From NCBI GenBank assembly GCA_013202925.1, contig JABMRA010000024.1, forward strand, positions 1-16,149: a stretch of DNA of 16,149 nt, in the 5' to 3' direction. The notes beneath the pieces were generated by a model. It was not told the DNA's origin. It made no database searches and saw nothing but the letters and a program-made list of their open reading frames with translations. Shown here one piece after another: positions 4,989 through 12,738 of the stretch. The stretch is from Candidatus Omnitrophota bacterium (lineage in GTDB: Bacteria; Omnitrophota; Gorgyraeia; Gorgyraeales; Gorgyraeaceae). The position numbers were made by a program, and so were the translations under genes. Within the stretch, counting starts at the first letter, position 1; the number at the start of each line of letters is the position of its first letter.

Positions 4989-7900
4989 ATGAAGGGCAAT
5001 AGGGGTGTTGCGCTAATACTGGTGGTCAGTATCCTTGCGGTCGCAGGCATAATGGCAGTGTCGTTTGCGTTTACAATGCGGCTCGAGCTAAAGGCGGCTA
5101 TAAATTTTCTGGAGGCCACGAGGGCGTCTTATCTCTCAGAGGCAGGCGTCACTTACGCCCAGGCAGTTTTAAAGGAAGACGATAGAGACATCGATAGTTT
5201 CGCGGATAATTGGTATACGGTCTTTACAGGGTCAGACGTTGACAATGACGGCGACGGAGAAAAAGATTCAAAATGGATCTATATCTATGATGAGGCAGGC
5301 GAGACAGTCGGCCGTTACGCGGTATTGGTCAGGGATGCGACAAGCCTTTTAAATATAAATATCGCCAATAAACACAATCTCTCCCCTTTGAAGGTTACAG
5401 AAGGATGGACACCGCACGAACTTGACCTGCAAAAATTTCTTGCATCGTTCCAATTGGCGGATTCAGAGGCCGCGTACGAAGACATACAGGAGTACAGGTA
5501 CGGGTATGACGGTGAGCCGGGTGAGGCAGGGGTAGATGACAACGACAACCAGCGCATCCTGGGCTCTGACGGCATAGACAATAATGCCGACGGCATCATT
5601 GATGAGGCAGGCGAGGGCATTGACGAACCAATGGAATTTGTCCCCCACGCGCCGTACGCCGATGACAATGCGTTTGAGACGCCGTTTGAACTCGCCAAGA
5701 TAAAATCAATCCCAAGAGATAATTTCAACAACATCTACGCCTACATAACCTCGTATTCCGTTGATAAGAACACGGACGTGGAAGGCAGATTAAAGGAAAA
5801 CATCAATTTCATGGACGCAAACGCCCTGGCCGTGCTTCTTCAAGAGGCCGGCTGCGCAGACCCGTTTCAAAAGGCAGTCAATATAAAGGATGCATGCGAT
5901 GACGACTTCAGCCAGAGCACTGTAACAAAATTGTACAATAGGTTGTCTGCCATCAACAGGGGACCCATAGGCGACTGGATATGGAAGAACGGACATTATG
6001 AAAGCGATGTAAAGGACGGAGAGGAACTCACGTTTACCTGGATCAACCTGCCCGAGGGCGAATATTATATAGGCATGTTTGGCGTTGACGATGAATTCGT
6101 GGGTGAGGTCACGGTCAACGGCATGACCCAGCCATCAGTGCGGCATGGCGAGATAATGAGGTTCGGCGCAGTATCTTTTGAAAACAGGATACTGGAACTG
6201 AAAATCACAAACAGGGAAGAAGCAGAGGCCTGTTATTTTTCATACCTGGAACTCTATCCGCGGCTGGGACAAAAGGGATTTAGTTCTGTTGAGATCAGGG
6301 GCGTTGAAGGCATAAGGATAAATGAGGTGATGGTGAAACCGCATATCTCCAGGCAAGCCAGTAGCAGCGAGGACCCTGGCGGTGACTGGTCGCGGCAGGG
6401 CAGTTATTTTCAGAACAATGAACCCAATGGCGGCAAGGCAGGCGAGGGCGCGTGGACGTGGAAGAATGTGCCGGACGGTAAATATTACGCAAGGTTATTT
6501 GCGGGCATCTCAGGCCAGGCAATAGGCGATGTAGAAATAAACGGGGCGCGTTCAAGAGACCTGCTGGACGGGGACCTGTTTGGAAACGGCAGGGTAGTGA
6601 GCGTTACAGGCGGAAATATCACTGTAAGGATCCAGAACAACCTCTCGTCCGGCTCTACGTATTTTCAATCGATCCGGTTGAGCCAGGAGCCGGATGCAGA
6701 ATACATAGAGCTCGTGAATCTTACGCCCAGAGAGGTGACCCTCGGCGGCTGGAGCGTGGAGGGGCCGGGCAAGGAAGGCTGGCCTGCGTCTATTCCGCTC
6801 GGGACTGTTATCGGCGCGGACGGACATCTGGTACTCTGCGTTGATAAAAATGATTCACAGGCAGGGATCAATAACAATGGAATATCATTTATATCTATCT
6901 GGGGAAAGGAGAGTTCCGCGGAGCTGCATTTCGTACGCTCGGTCACGCCTTCTTCAGACCTGCTTTCCAACGACGCGATCCCTGGCGGCAACATCATAAC
7001 ACTGAAGGACCCGATGGGACATATCGTTGATCAGGTGGAATATTTTCCAGGCAGTGTTGGCGAGAATACGGCGTTGGAAAAATCCGATCCGAGTTATGCC
7101 GGGGATTCGAATTCCAATGGCATACCGGATAACTGGTATGCCTCAAAGGCAGAAGAAAAGGCAACGCCAGGGCTCCCGAATGATAACGCAGGCATGGAAG
7201 AGGTGATATCAGAGGAGGAGATAATAATACACGACATCACAGAGGTGGAGGTGAAGAATAAAAATTTCTCTTCAGTGGGTGAGATCGCGTTTGTGTCTTC
7301 AGGACTAAAGGAATGGGATAGTATGCCTTTGGACGATATATCCAAGGTAGCTGACAGGCTGACGGTGTTTGGGCTCAGGCTTGAGGCAGAGGGGCATATT
7401 GTGCCTGGATCTGAAGACGGGTGGAGGGTTGTCCAGCGCGCATCTCCCCTGACAGACCATTTTGAAAGCGGGAGAGCAGACTCTGTTGGCTTGTGGCGCT
7501 GGAAGGAAAACTCAGGGCTCAGGGATGGATATTATACATTGAGGATATTCGGAGAAGAAGAGGAGGAGATCCAGGTCTCTGTGCATCTTGCTGATGAGAC
7601 ATGGACGAGTTTTACACCGCCCCTTTCGCCAGGCGCAGACGGAAGTATCCTCTTTGGAAATATCGAGATCGGGACAGAGAGCGAGGCCTCTACGCCGAGC
7701 GGCATATTGGAATTAAAGATAAAGAATGCCTCAAAGACAGGAGGCGCGCATTTTGATTTTATCAGATTAGACCCTGTAAACACCATTGATGGGAGGATCA
7801 ATATAAACACTGCATCAAAAAAGGTCCTGAGCGTCCTGCCGGGACTGGATGATGCCGTGGCAGACAGCATTATAGCCAACAGGGCCTATGGGAACAGTAA

Positions 7901-8102
7901 CGGCCTGCGGCTTGGCATAGGTGACCTTCTCTCCTCAGGCGCCCTGGGCTCAGACGATTCAGTCAAAAAAGAGATATTCAAGCAGATCTCAAACCTCGTT
8001 ACCGTGCATTCCGACATATATAGGATTATCGTAACCGGCCAGATCATAGAGGGCGGCAACGTGCTTGCCGAGAAGAAGATCTGGGCCGTGTTCGAGCGCT
8101 GA
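4989..8102 (+). CDS. Very large GspK-like minor pseudopilin with lamin-tail domain
   Basis: 1037 residues from the ATG at 4989; a TTG one codon earlier is less likely. The start MKGNRGVALILVVSILAVAG is a type III (prepilin peptidase) signal: basic residues, Gly, then a hydrophobic helix. It lacks Glu at mature position 5, as is usual for the tip pseudopilin GspK. The C-terminus (about 934-985, GRININTASKKVLSVLPGL) is the helix-hairpin-helix-like domain of GspK. Between them lie acidic DxDxDG calcium-type loops (about 83-94 and 183-215) and three copies of one beta-rich module (about 328-425, 465-567 and 811-929). A lamin-tail domain begins RINEVMV (443-449), is interrupted by the second module and resumes at AEYIELVN (570-577). 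Ordinary GspK has about 300-330 residues, so this is three times normal. It probably sits at a pseudopilus tip, exposed outside the cell; partners and ligand are unknown. Confidence 0.82.
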   Translation: MKGNRGVALILVVSILAVAGIMAVSFAFTMRLELKAAINFLEATRASYLSEAGVTYAQAVLKEDDRDIDSFADNWYTVFTGSDVDNDGDGEKDSKWIYIYDEAGETVGRYAVLVRDATSLLNINIANKHNLSPLKVTEGWTPHELDLQKFLASFQLADSEAAYEDIQEYRYGYDGEPGEAGVDDNDNQRILGSDGIDNNADGIIDEAGEGIDEPMEFVPHAPYADDNAFETPFELAKIKSIPRDNFNNIYAYITSYSVDKNTDVEGRLKENINFMDANALAVLLQEAGCADPFQKAVNIKDACDDDFSQSTVTKLYNRLSAINRGPIGDWIWKNGHYESDVKDGEELTFTWINLPEGEYYIGMFGVDDEFVGEVTVNGMTQPSVRHGEIMRFGAVSFENRILELKITNREEAEACYFSYLELYPRLGQKGFSSVEIRGVEGIRINEVMVKPHISRQASSSEDPGGDWSRQGSYFQNNEPNGGKAGEGAWTWKNVPDGKYYARLFAGISGQAIGDVEINGARSRDLLDGDLFGNGRVVSVTGGNITVRIQNNLSSGSTYFQSIRLSQEPDAEYIELVNLTPREVTLGGWSVEGPGKEGWPASIPLGTVIGADGHLVLCVDKNDSQAGINNNGISFISIWGKESSAELHFVRSVTPSSDLLSNDAIPGGNIITLKDPMGHIVDQVEYFPGSVGENTALEKSDPSYAGDSNSNGIPDNWYASKAEEKATPGLPNDNAGMEEVISEEEIIIHDITEVEVKNKNFSSVGEIAFVSSGLKEWDSMPLDDISKVADRLTVFGLRLEAEGHIVPGSEDGWRVVQRASPLTDHFESGRADSVGLWRWKENSGLRDGYYTLRIFGEEEEEIQVSVHLADETWTSFTPPLSPGADGSILFGNIEIGTESEASTPSGILELKIKNASKTGGAHFDFIRLDPVNTIDGRININTASKKVLSVLPGLDDAVADSIIANRAYGNSNGLRLGIGDLLSSGALGSDDSVKKEIFKQISNLVTVHSDIYRIIVTGQIIEGGNVLAEKKIWAVFER

Positions 8103-8177
8103 TAGCAGACGTCCTATTTGGGGAGCACAAGGCGTAGCGCAACTATTCAAATAACACAAAAAGCGTAAACTTTGTGC

Positions 8178-8206
8178 TTGATTATTTTTTCCCCAGGTAT
8201 TATAAT
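8178..8206 (+). promoter_or_regulatory. Promoter of the Ig-like secreted protein gene
   Basis: TTGATT (8178-8183) and a perfect TATAAT (8201-8206), 17 bases apart. The predicted start of transcription (about 8212-8214) is only a few bases before the ATG at 8217, and no Shine-Dalgarno is present. This fixes the ATG at 8217 as the start codon and implies a leaderless or nearly leaderless mRNA. Confidence 0.8.
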
Positions 8207-8216
8207 CAATCTAGTT

Positions 8217-10010
8217 ATGGATAAGGTAAGATTTGGAAATTATACAAAGGCCGTTTTATTTTCTCTAGCGGTCTTTTTTATTTTTTACGGGGTTGCCTCG
8301 GCTGCGATTTCCAGCAGTGAAAATTATAAGCTTCATACTGTAATGGCAGACGGCGGAGGCGCGAGCGGCTCTTCGACAAGTTACACCGGAGAGAATAGCG
8401 TAGGCGCGCCTTTGGGCACATCCCCTGCCACTGGCACAAACTACAAGATCTATTCCGGAGTCCTTTCAACGTTTAATACCATACCTGATGTGGCTGTCGC
8501 ATCCCATAACGACGGCACCTTGATCGTAGACGACACGCCGACACTGGCGTGGACCTACAGCGACAAGGACAGAGACGCGCAGCTCTACTACCAGGTCCAG
8601 GTCTCAAAGGATAATTTCGTCACGACTACAGTTGATTCCGGACTTATTGCATCAAGCGATAATGATTATACCACCCCGATTTTATCGACCGAAGAAGGAG
8701 GGATTACTTATAGGTGGCGCGTGAGGGTCAGCGACGGATTTGATTATTCAGGCTGGCAGGTTGCCACAGATGGTTTCAGGCTTACCACCGAGGAGATGGA
8801 GATGCCTGTAATCTGGGCAAAGGTTTCTCCGGTAGGGGGAGATATACCTGAGAGCTTATGGCAGACCTGCGGCACACCTTATATGTACTGGGAATATCCT
8901 GTGACAGGCAGTGATCTGGTTGGTTATAGTTATGCGTGGGGAAGCATACCTGATGACCAGATAGACAGCACAGGATTCTCTTATCAGACACCCGATGACG
9001 TGCTTTCTGACGGCACAAGGGTATTTAATCTCATGGGCCAGAATAAAGCTGGCACATGGACCGAGACCGCATCCTTTGAGATATGGATTGACAGGCACGC
9101 GCCTATTGTAGGGCAATATTCGCCTCTCAACGGCACGATCATTTCAACAGATCAGCCCACAATATCCATTAGCGTTTCAGACGAGATGAGCGGCGTGACC
9201 CCGGACGGCATAGATATGAAGGTAAATAAATCGAGCGTGGAGGCGGGTTATGATGAAGGCGCCCAGAGCGTTGTCTATATACCGTCTATTCCTTTGAGCG
9301 AGGGAGACAATGTTATATCCATCGAGGTGAGCGACCTGGTTGGGAACACGACCTCACTTTTGATGTGGAGTTTCATGGTTGATACTCAGGGCCCGACAGG
9401 TTCAATAATTATAAATAATCAGGACGCTGTTACAAATTCGATCTATGTAAATCTTGCCTTGAGCGCAAACGACGTCACCACAGGCGTCCAGGGCATGTCT
9501 ATTTCGAATGACGGTGTATTTGATACAGAGGGCTGGGATGCGTTTTCGACAAGGAAGGATAGCTGGACTCTTCCTGCCATAAGCGGCACCAGAAAGGTCT
9601 ATGTAAAATTCAGGGACGACGCAGGCAACGAGTCGCAGATATTCAGCGATACCATAGAGCTGATCATCATCGCGCCCGATACAGTAATAACCAGTGGCCC
9701 GAGCCTATCTACAAAAGCCACCACTGCCTTGTTTACCTTTAAGGCGACTACGAATGGCTGCGTGTTCAGGTGGAAATTTGATGATGAGGAGTGGTCAGAG
9801 TGGTCCACCGAGACCTTTGTGGAGAGAGAGGAATTGGGCGAAGGCAATCATTATTTCAAGGTGCAGGCAGCCAAGGATGTAAATAATAATGGAGATATCG
9901 ACGCAGACGAGATGGATCCTGTACCAGAAGAAAGGACATGGACTATCGGCGAAAAGGTGACGCCTGAGATGCCGAAGAAGAAGCCATTCAGATTCTGGAA
10001 AGAAGAATAA
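8217..10010 (+). CDS. Secreted multi-domain Ig/fibronectin-III-like protein
   Basis: 597 residues. The signal peptide is clear: MDKVRFGNYTK, a hydrophobic core of about 15 residues, then VASAA. The frame is open to 8172, but that part overlaps the promoter and is not translated. After the signal comes a motif of the type NYKLHT...GGG...SVGAPLG...GTNYKIYSG (about 35-85), which I know from many exported proteins. Beta-sandwich repeats follow: a fibronectin-III-like one (about 95-195, with TPTLAWTYSD and YRWRVRVSDG), and Ig-like ones with the 'APIVGQYSP...ISVSDEMSGV' and 'DTQGPTGSI' boundaries typical of bacterial surface repeats. A DxNNNGDIDADE calcium-type loop lies near 554-566, and the tail is basic (MPKKKPFRFWKEE). 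No catalytic motif or cell-wall anchor is visible. Its place between a pseudopilin-like gene and a pilus operon suggests an extracellular adhesive or structural role, by inference only. Confidence 0.8.
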   Translation: MDKVRFGNYTKAVLFSLAVFFIFYGVASAAISSSENYKLHTVMADGGGASGSSTSYTGENSVGAPLGTSPATGTNYKIYSGVLSTFNTIPDVAVASHNDGTLIVDDTPTLAWTYSDKDRDAQLYYQVQVSKDNFVTTTVDSGLIASSDNDYTTPILSTEEGGITYRWRVRVSDGFDYSGWQVATDGFRLTTEEMEMPVIWAKVSPVGGDIPESLWQTCGTPYMYWEYPVTGSDLVGYSYAWGSIPDDQIDSTGFSYQTPDDVLSDGTRVFNLMGQNKAGTWTETASFEIWIDRHAPIVGQYSPLNGTIISTDQPTISISVSDEMSGVTPDGIDMKVNKSSVEAGYDEGAQSVVYIPSIPLSEGDNVISIEVSDLVGNTTSLLMWSFMVDTQGPTGSIIINNQDAVTNSIYVNLALSANDVTTGVQGMSISNDGVFDTEGWDAFSTRKDSWTLPAISGTRKVYVKFRDDAGNESQIFSDTIELIIIAPDTVITSGPSLSTKATTALFTFKATTNGCVFRWKFDDEEWSEWSTETFVEREELGEGNHYFKVQAAKDVNNNGDIDADEMDPVPEERTWTIGEKVTPEMPKKKPFRFWKEE

Positions 10011-10042
10011 TCGCGGAATTTACGCGGAAGAAATCGTAAAAC

Positions 10043-10082
10043 AGGGGTTAGGTAAGAAAATTGCCTAACCCCTTTATTTTTT
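10043..10082 (+). terminator. Rho-independent terminator after the Ig-like gene
   Basis: Bases 10043-10055 pair with 10061-10073 (13 pairs including one G-T) around GAAAA; the core is AGGGGTTAGG with CCTAACCCCT. TTATTTTTTG follows. A partial echo, AACCCCTTTATT, repeats just after it (10085-10096). Confidence 0.93.
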
Positions 10083-10107
10083 GTAACCCCTTTATTTACA
10101 AATAGTT

Positions 10108-10142
10108 CTATCCGCTATCCGCTATCCTCTATCCTCTATTTT
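10108..10142 (+). repeat. Intergenic 7-base tandem repeat (CTATCC-G/T)
   Basis: Five units of 7 bases: CTATCCG twice, CTATCCT twice and a degenerate CTATTTT. It lies 12 bases upstream of the -35 box of the pilus operon, so copy-number change could alter the upstream promoter region. It is the second 7-base tandem repeat of the window (compare 1436-1469). Confidence 0.85.
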
Positions 10143-10153
10143 CTCCGCCTCCC

Positions 10154-10182
10154 TTGACAAGTACTATCTGGTAGTATATAGT
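10154..10182 (+). promoter_or_regulatory. Promoter and dyad operator of the pilus operon
   Basis: TTGACA (10154-10159) and TATAGT (10177-10182) with 17 bases between. The spacer holds a dyad, TACTA (10162-10166) with TAGTA (10172-10176), and ACTAT (10163-10167) is also repeated inverted as ATAGT (10178-10182) over the -10. A dyad inside the spacer is where MerR-type regulators bind, and the first gene of the operon encodes a MerR-type protein, so autoregulation is plausible. Classical MerR promoters have a longer 19-20 base spacer, which is not the case here. Confidence 0.7.
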
Positions 10183-10191
10183 TGTAGCACC

Positions 10192-10212
10192 CCCTATCAC
10201 CCAATGATAGGG
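10192..10212 (+). promoter_or_regulatory. Stem-loop at the 5' end of the pilus operon mRNA
   Basis: CCCTATCA (10192-10199) pairs perfectly with TGATAGGG (10205-10212) around CCCAA. It starts about three bases after the predicted transcription start (about 10189) and ends before the ribosome site AGGAGGGG (10226-10233). It could be a 5' stabilising hairpin or an operator. The bases after it (TATTTTAG) are too weak for a terminator. Confidence 0.6.
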
Positions 10213-10237
10213 TATTTTAGTCTTTAGGAGGGGCATT

Positions 10238-10444
10238 ATGAGCGAGGTGGGATACATGAAAAGGGAAAGATATTATTCCGCAGAAAAGGCTGCGCAGTTT
10301 TTGGGGATATCCAAGCAGACCCTGATCCGCTATGAAAATAAGCGGGTGTTTCCAAAGGCAAAGCGCAATGCCGTGAATGGCTGGCGGGAATACACTGAAG
10401 ACGAGATAAAAAAACTAAAAGGCATAATCGGAAGGACTAGATAA
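10238..10444 (+). CDS. Small MerR-type helix-turn-helix DNA-binding protein
   Basis: 68 residues, consisting of little more than a winged helix-turn-helix: RYYSAEKAAQFLGISKQTLI (12-31), then RYENKRVFPKAKRNAVNGWREYTEDEIKKLKGII. This is the N-terminal DNA-binding half of MerR proteins, including the RxY and the YxxxDI-like wing. There is no effector or dimerisation helix, as in excisionase-like or BldC-like small MerR members. AGGAGGGG lies five bases before the ATG; a second ATG at 10256 is possible. The stop codon directly touches the ATG of pilM (TAAATG), so the two are cotranslated. It is the first gene of the pilus operon and may control it through the dyad in the promoter. Confidence 0.82.
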   Translation: MSEVGYMKRERYYSAEKAAQFLGISKQTLIRYENKRVFPKAKRNAVNGWREYTEDEIKKLKGIIGRTR

Positions 10445-11974
10445 ATGCATAAATTTAACAAGACCTCCATAGGCCTTGACATAGGTACCCGCTTTATAAA
10501 ACTCGTAGAGCTTCAGGGGAGCGGGGATAGTATTATATTGAATAGATTTGGCATAAAGGAGATCCCTAAAGATCTGAAGACAGACAGGGAAAAGGTCATC
10601 AGCCAGCTGATATTGCAGTTGTTCTCAGAAAACAATATAAAGGCGCGTAATGTAAATATCTCTGCAGGAGGACAGTCCGTATTTGTAAGATTTGTAAAAC
10701 TGCTCCAGACAAAAGAGGAGAAGCTGAAACAGACCATGAAGTTCGAGGCCCAGAACCAGATACCCTTTCCTCTGGCAGAGGTGGCGTGGGACTGGTCGTT
10801 TTTGGACAGGGATAAGAAGGCCACGAGAAAGGCAGTGATAGTCGCCATAAAGAAAAATCTGGTGGAAGGCATGGTCTCAAGATTGAAGGCCATAAAATTG
10901 TCCACTAGTCTTATAGACGTTTCACCTGTAACCATCTACAATTGCATGGCCTTCAACGAGGATTACGACGAGGCAAAACTGGGTGCCATCCTTGACATAG
11001 GGGCAAAGACCGCGAATCTCGTTGTATTTAAAAAAGGCAATATATGGATAAGGAGTTTTCCGATAGCGGGTGACAGGATCGAAGAGACCAAAGAGCAGGG
11101 CATAGAAGAGCTTATAGGCGAGATAGAGCGTTCGATAGAATATTATTTTATGCAGAGCGGAGAAGATGCGCAGGGCGAGAAGAGACTGGATGAATTGATT
11201 CTGACAGGCGGGGGCAGCGCGATCGAAGGCATAGAGGCAACGCTTGGCACCAGACTTAATGTAAAGCCAAGGGTCATGGACCCATTCAGAAAATTAAGGG
11301 TCTCGAAGGACGCGTTTTCCAGCATACAATCCGGCGCTGCCAGGAATCAGCTTTCAATAGCGGTAGGGCTTGCGCTGAGAGACATGACAGGGTTAAGGAT
11401 AGAGCTGAATTTTTTAAAAGAGATGATCTCTGAAAGCCATATCTTGACTCAGAAGAACGTGTATTCCCGGCTTTCTATAGCTATGGCAGCGTTGATAGTG
11501 GTAAGTTTTTCTGTGTTTATGAGGCAGGATTATTCTGTAAAGAGGACGAAGTTGGGAAAGGTGGACGAGATGCTGGGAGTCTACTCTACCTATGAACCAA
11601 AGATAAAGGAACTGCAGGATGCCGAGGATATGTTGAATGGAAAGATAGGCATCCTGTACCAGACAGTTGATTCCAGGGCAATATGGCTCGATTGTTACAG
11701 GGTCATCTCAGAGATATTACCCAGGGAGGTCTGGATAACGGATTCATCCGGCATCGTGTCTCTTGAGAAGACCGGGCTTGCGAGGCTTGATCTGAGCGGC
11801 AAGGCGCTTTCGTATCAGGCAGTCAATAATTTCGTCTCGGCCCTTAAATCCGCCCCGATCTTTACGGATGTAAAACCCATATCCTCTTCTATAGATACGG
11901 ATGAGAATACAGGTGAAGAGATAGTGAAATTCAGCATAACCATGGACGTGGTGGTGACGGAGAGCGAAGGATGA
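10445..11974 (+). CDS. pilM: PilM-PilN fusion, type IV pilus inner-membrane assembly protein
   Basis: 509 residues. Residues 1-315 are PilM, the cytoplasmic actin-like ATPase-fold protein of the type IV pilus alignment complex: phosphate-1 loop GLDIGTRFIKLVEL (10-23), KFEAQNQIPFP (99-109), phosphate-2 loop ILDIGAKTANLVVF (182-195), and the adenosine loop ELILTGGGSAIEG (250-262). PilM normally ends at about 350. Here LRIELNFLKE (316-325) resembles the N-terminal peptide of PilN, followed by a membrane helix (about 343-359), a coiled coil (about 365-405) and an alpha/beta PilN-like domain (to 509). In most bacteria PilN is separate and binds PilM through that N-terminal peptide, so the fusion makes the contact permanent. 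GGAAGGA sits eight bases before the ATG, and the end overlaps pilO by four bases (ATGA). The split is visible, but the PilN assignment rests on topology and position. Confidence 0.9.
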   Translation: MHKFNKTSIGLDIGTRFIKLVELQGSGDSIILNRFGIKEIPKDLKTDREKVISQLILQLFSENNIKARNVNISAGGQSVFVRFVKLLQTKEEKLKQTMKFEAQNQIPFPLAEVAWDWSFLDRDKKATRKAVIVAIKKNLVEGMVSRLKAIKLSTSLIDVSPVTIYNCMAFNEDYDEAKLGAILDIGAKTANLVVFKKGNIWIRSFPIAGDRIEETKEQGIEELIGEIERSIEYYFMQSGEDAQGEKRLDELILTGGGSAIEGIEATLGTRLNVKPRVMDPFRKLRVSKDAFSSIQSGAARNQLSIAVGLALRDMTGLRIELNFLKEMISESHILTQKNVYSRLSIAMAALIVVSFSVFMRQDYSVKRTKLGKVDEMLGVYSTYEPKIKELQDAEDMLNGKIGILYQTVDSRAIWLDCYRVISEILPREVWITDSSGIVSLEKTGLARLDLSGKALSYQAVNNFVSALKSAPIFTDVKPISSSIDTDENTGEEIVKFSITMDVVVTESEG

Positions 11975-12738
11975 AGATCTTAAAGACAGACAAGGAAAAG
12001 TTGATTTTGAGGAACGGCCTTATAGCTGTCGTGGCCCTGGCCGTGCTTTACTTTTTTGTGCTGAACCCGTTTTTAAAAGAGGGCAGCTCTATCCTTGATG
12101 AAGAACTTGATCGGAAGACCGGCGAGATAAAGAGATATATTGCCCGTACCGGTTCTCTGCCGTCCAGGGAGGGTTTTGCCAAGCTCGAAAAACAAAAAGA
12201 GGCCCTGGAGGAGAGATTACAGGAACTTGTGGATTTCGTGGACCCTGAAAAGGTGCGGGTCTCCGAGTCCAGCAGCGAGGCAGGACTTTATTTTATAGAA
12301 AGGCTGCATAGCTCGATAAAAAGATTTTCAAGCGCATCCCCTTCAGGAGATATAAATCTCCCTGAGGACCTGGGTTTTGGCAACGGCCTTCCCAAGGAGA
12401 GTATGGTGGGGATACTCCTGAGACAGCTGGAGACCGTAGAGGCGGCGGTGGATATTTTGTTAAAAAACGAGACCATAGAATTCGCCGCTATCAAACCCTT
12501 AAAGGCCATAGATTATATAGAGCCTTTGAGTAAAAAGGTCTTTTATACTGAATTGCCTGTCCAGATTTCAATAAGGACAGATACAAAGGCGCTTGTAAAT
12601 CTTTTATTGGAACTCAAAAACCAGAGCCCCGTGGTTTCAGTAAAGGAGCTTCACATAAAAAGCAGTGAATTTGACACGGGCCGGATAGAGGCGAGCCTGG
12701 TGCTGAGTACGTTTATGGTGGCGAAGGGGACCGAATGA
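11971..12738 (+). CDS. pilO: PilO-like inner-membrane pilus assembly protein
   Basis: 255 residues with a short cytoplasmic start (MKILKTDKEK), one membrane helix (about 16-33), a coiled coil (about 40-90) and a periplasmic alpha/beta domain ending PVQISIRTDTKALVNLL...VSVKELHIKS (196-231). This is the layout of PilO, which pairs with PilN as a heterodimer, and of the longer PVC version Amuc_1100 of Akkermansia; the length is closer to the latter. No enzymatic motif is present. It overlaps pilM-pilN by four bases and the next gene by four, indicating coupled translation in one operon. Family membership rests on topology, gene order and the C-terminal pattern rather than on a signature motif. 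Confidence 0.8.
   Translation: MKILKTDKEKLILRNGLIAVVALAVLYFFVLNPFLKEGSSILDEELDRKTGEIKRYIARTGSLPSREGFAKLEKQKEALEERLQELVDFVDPEKVRVSESSSEAGLYFIERLHSSIKRFSSASPSGDINLPEDLGFGNGLPKESMVGILLRQLETVEAAVDILLKNETIEFAAIKPLKAIDYIEPLSKKVFYTELPVQISIRTDTKALVNLLLELKNQSPVVSVKELHIKSSEFDTGRIEASLVLSTFMVAKGTE

Noticed and set aside
5315..5734. Long minus-strand frames opposite the GspK-like, pilM and secretin genes
   Set aside because: They are Ser/Leu-rich mirror frames of well-supported genes with no family signature or start signals.
8172..8216. Upstream TTG start giving 15 extra residues for the Ig-like protein
   Set aside because: These codons overlap the -35 and -10 boxes and lie before the predicted transcription start; the ATG at 8217 gives a normal signal peptide.
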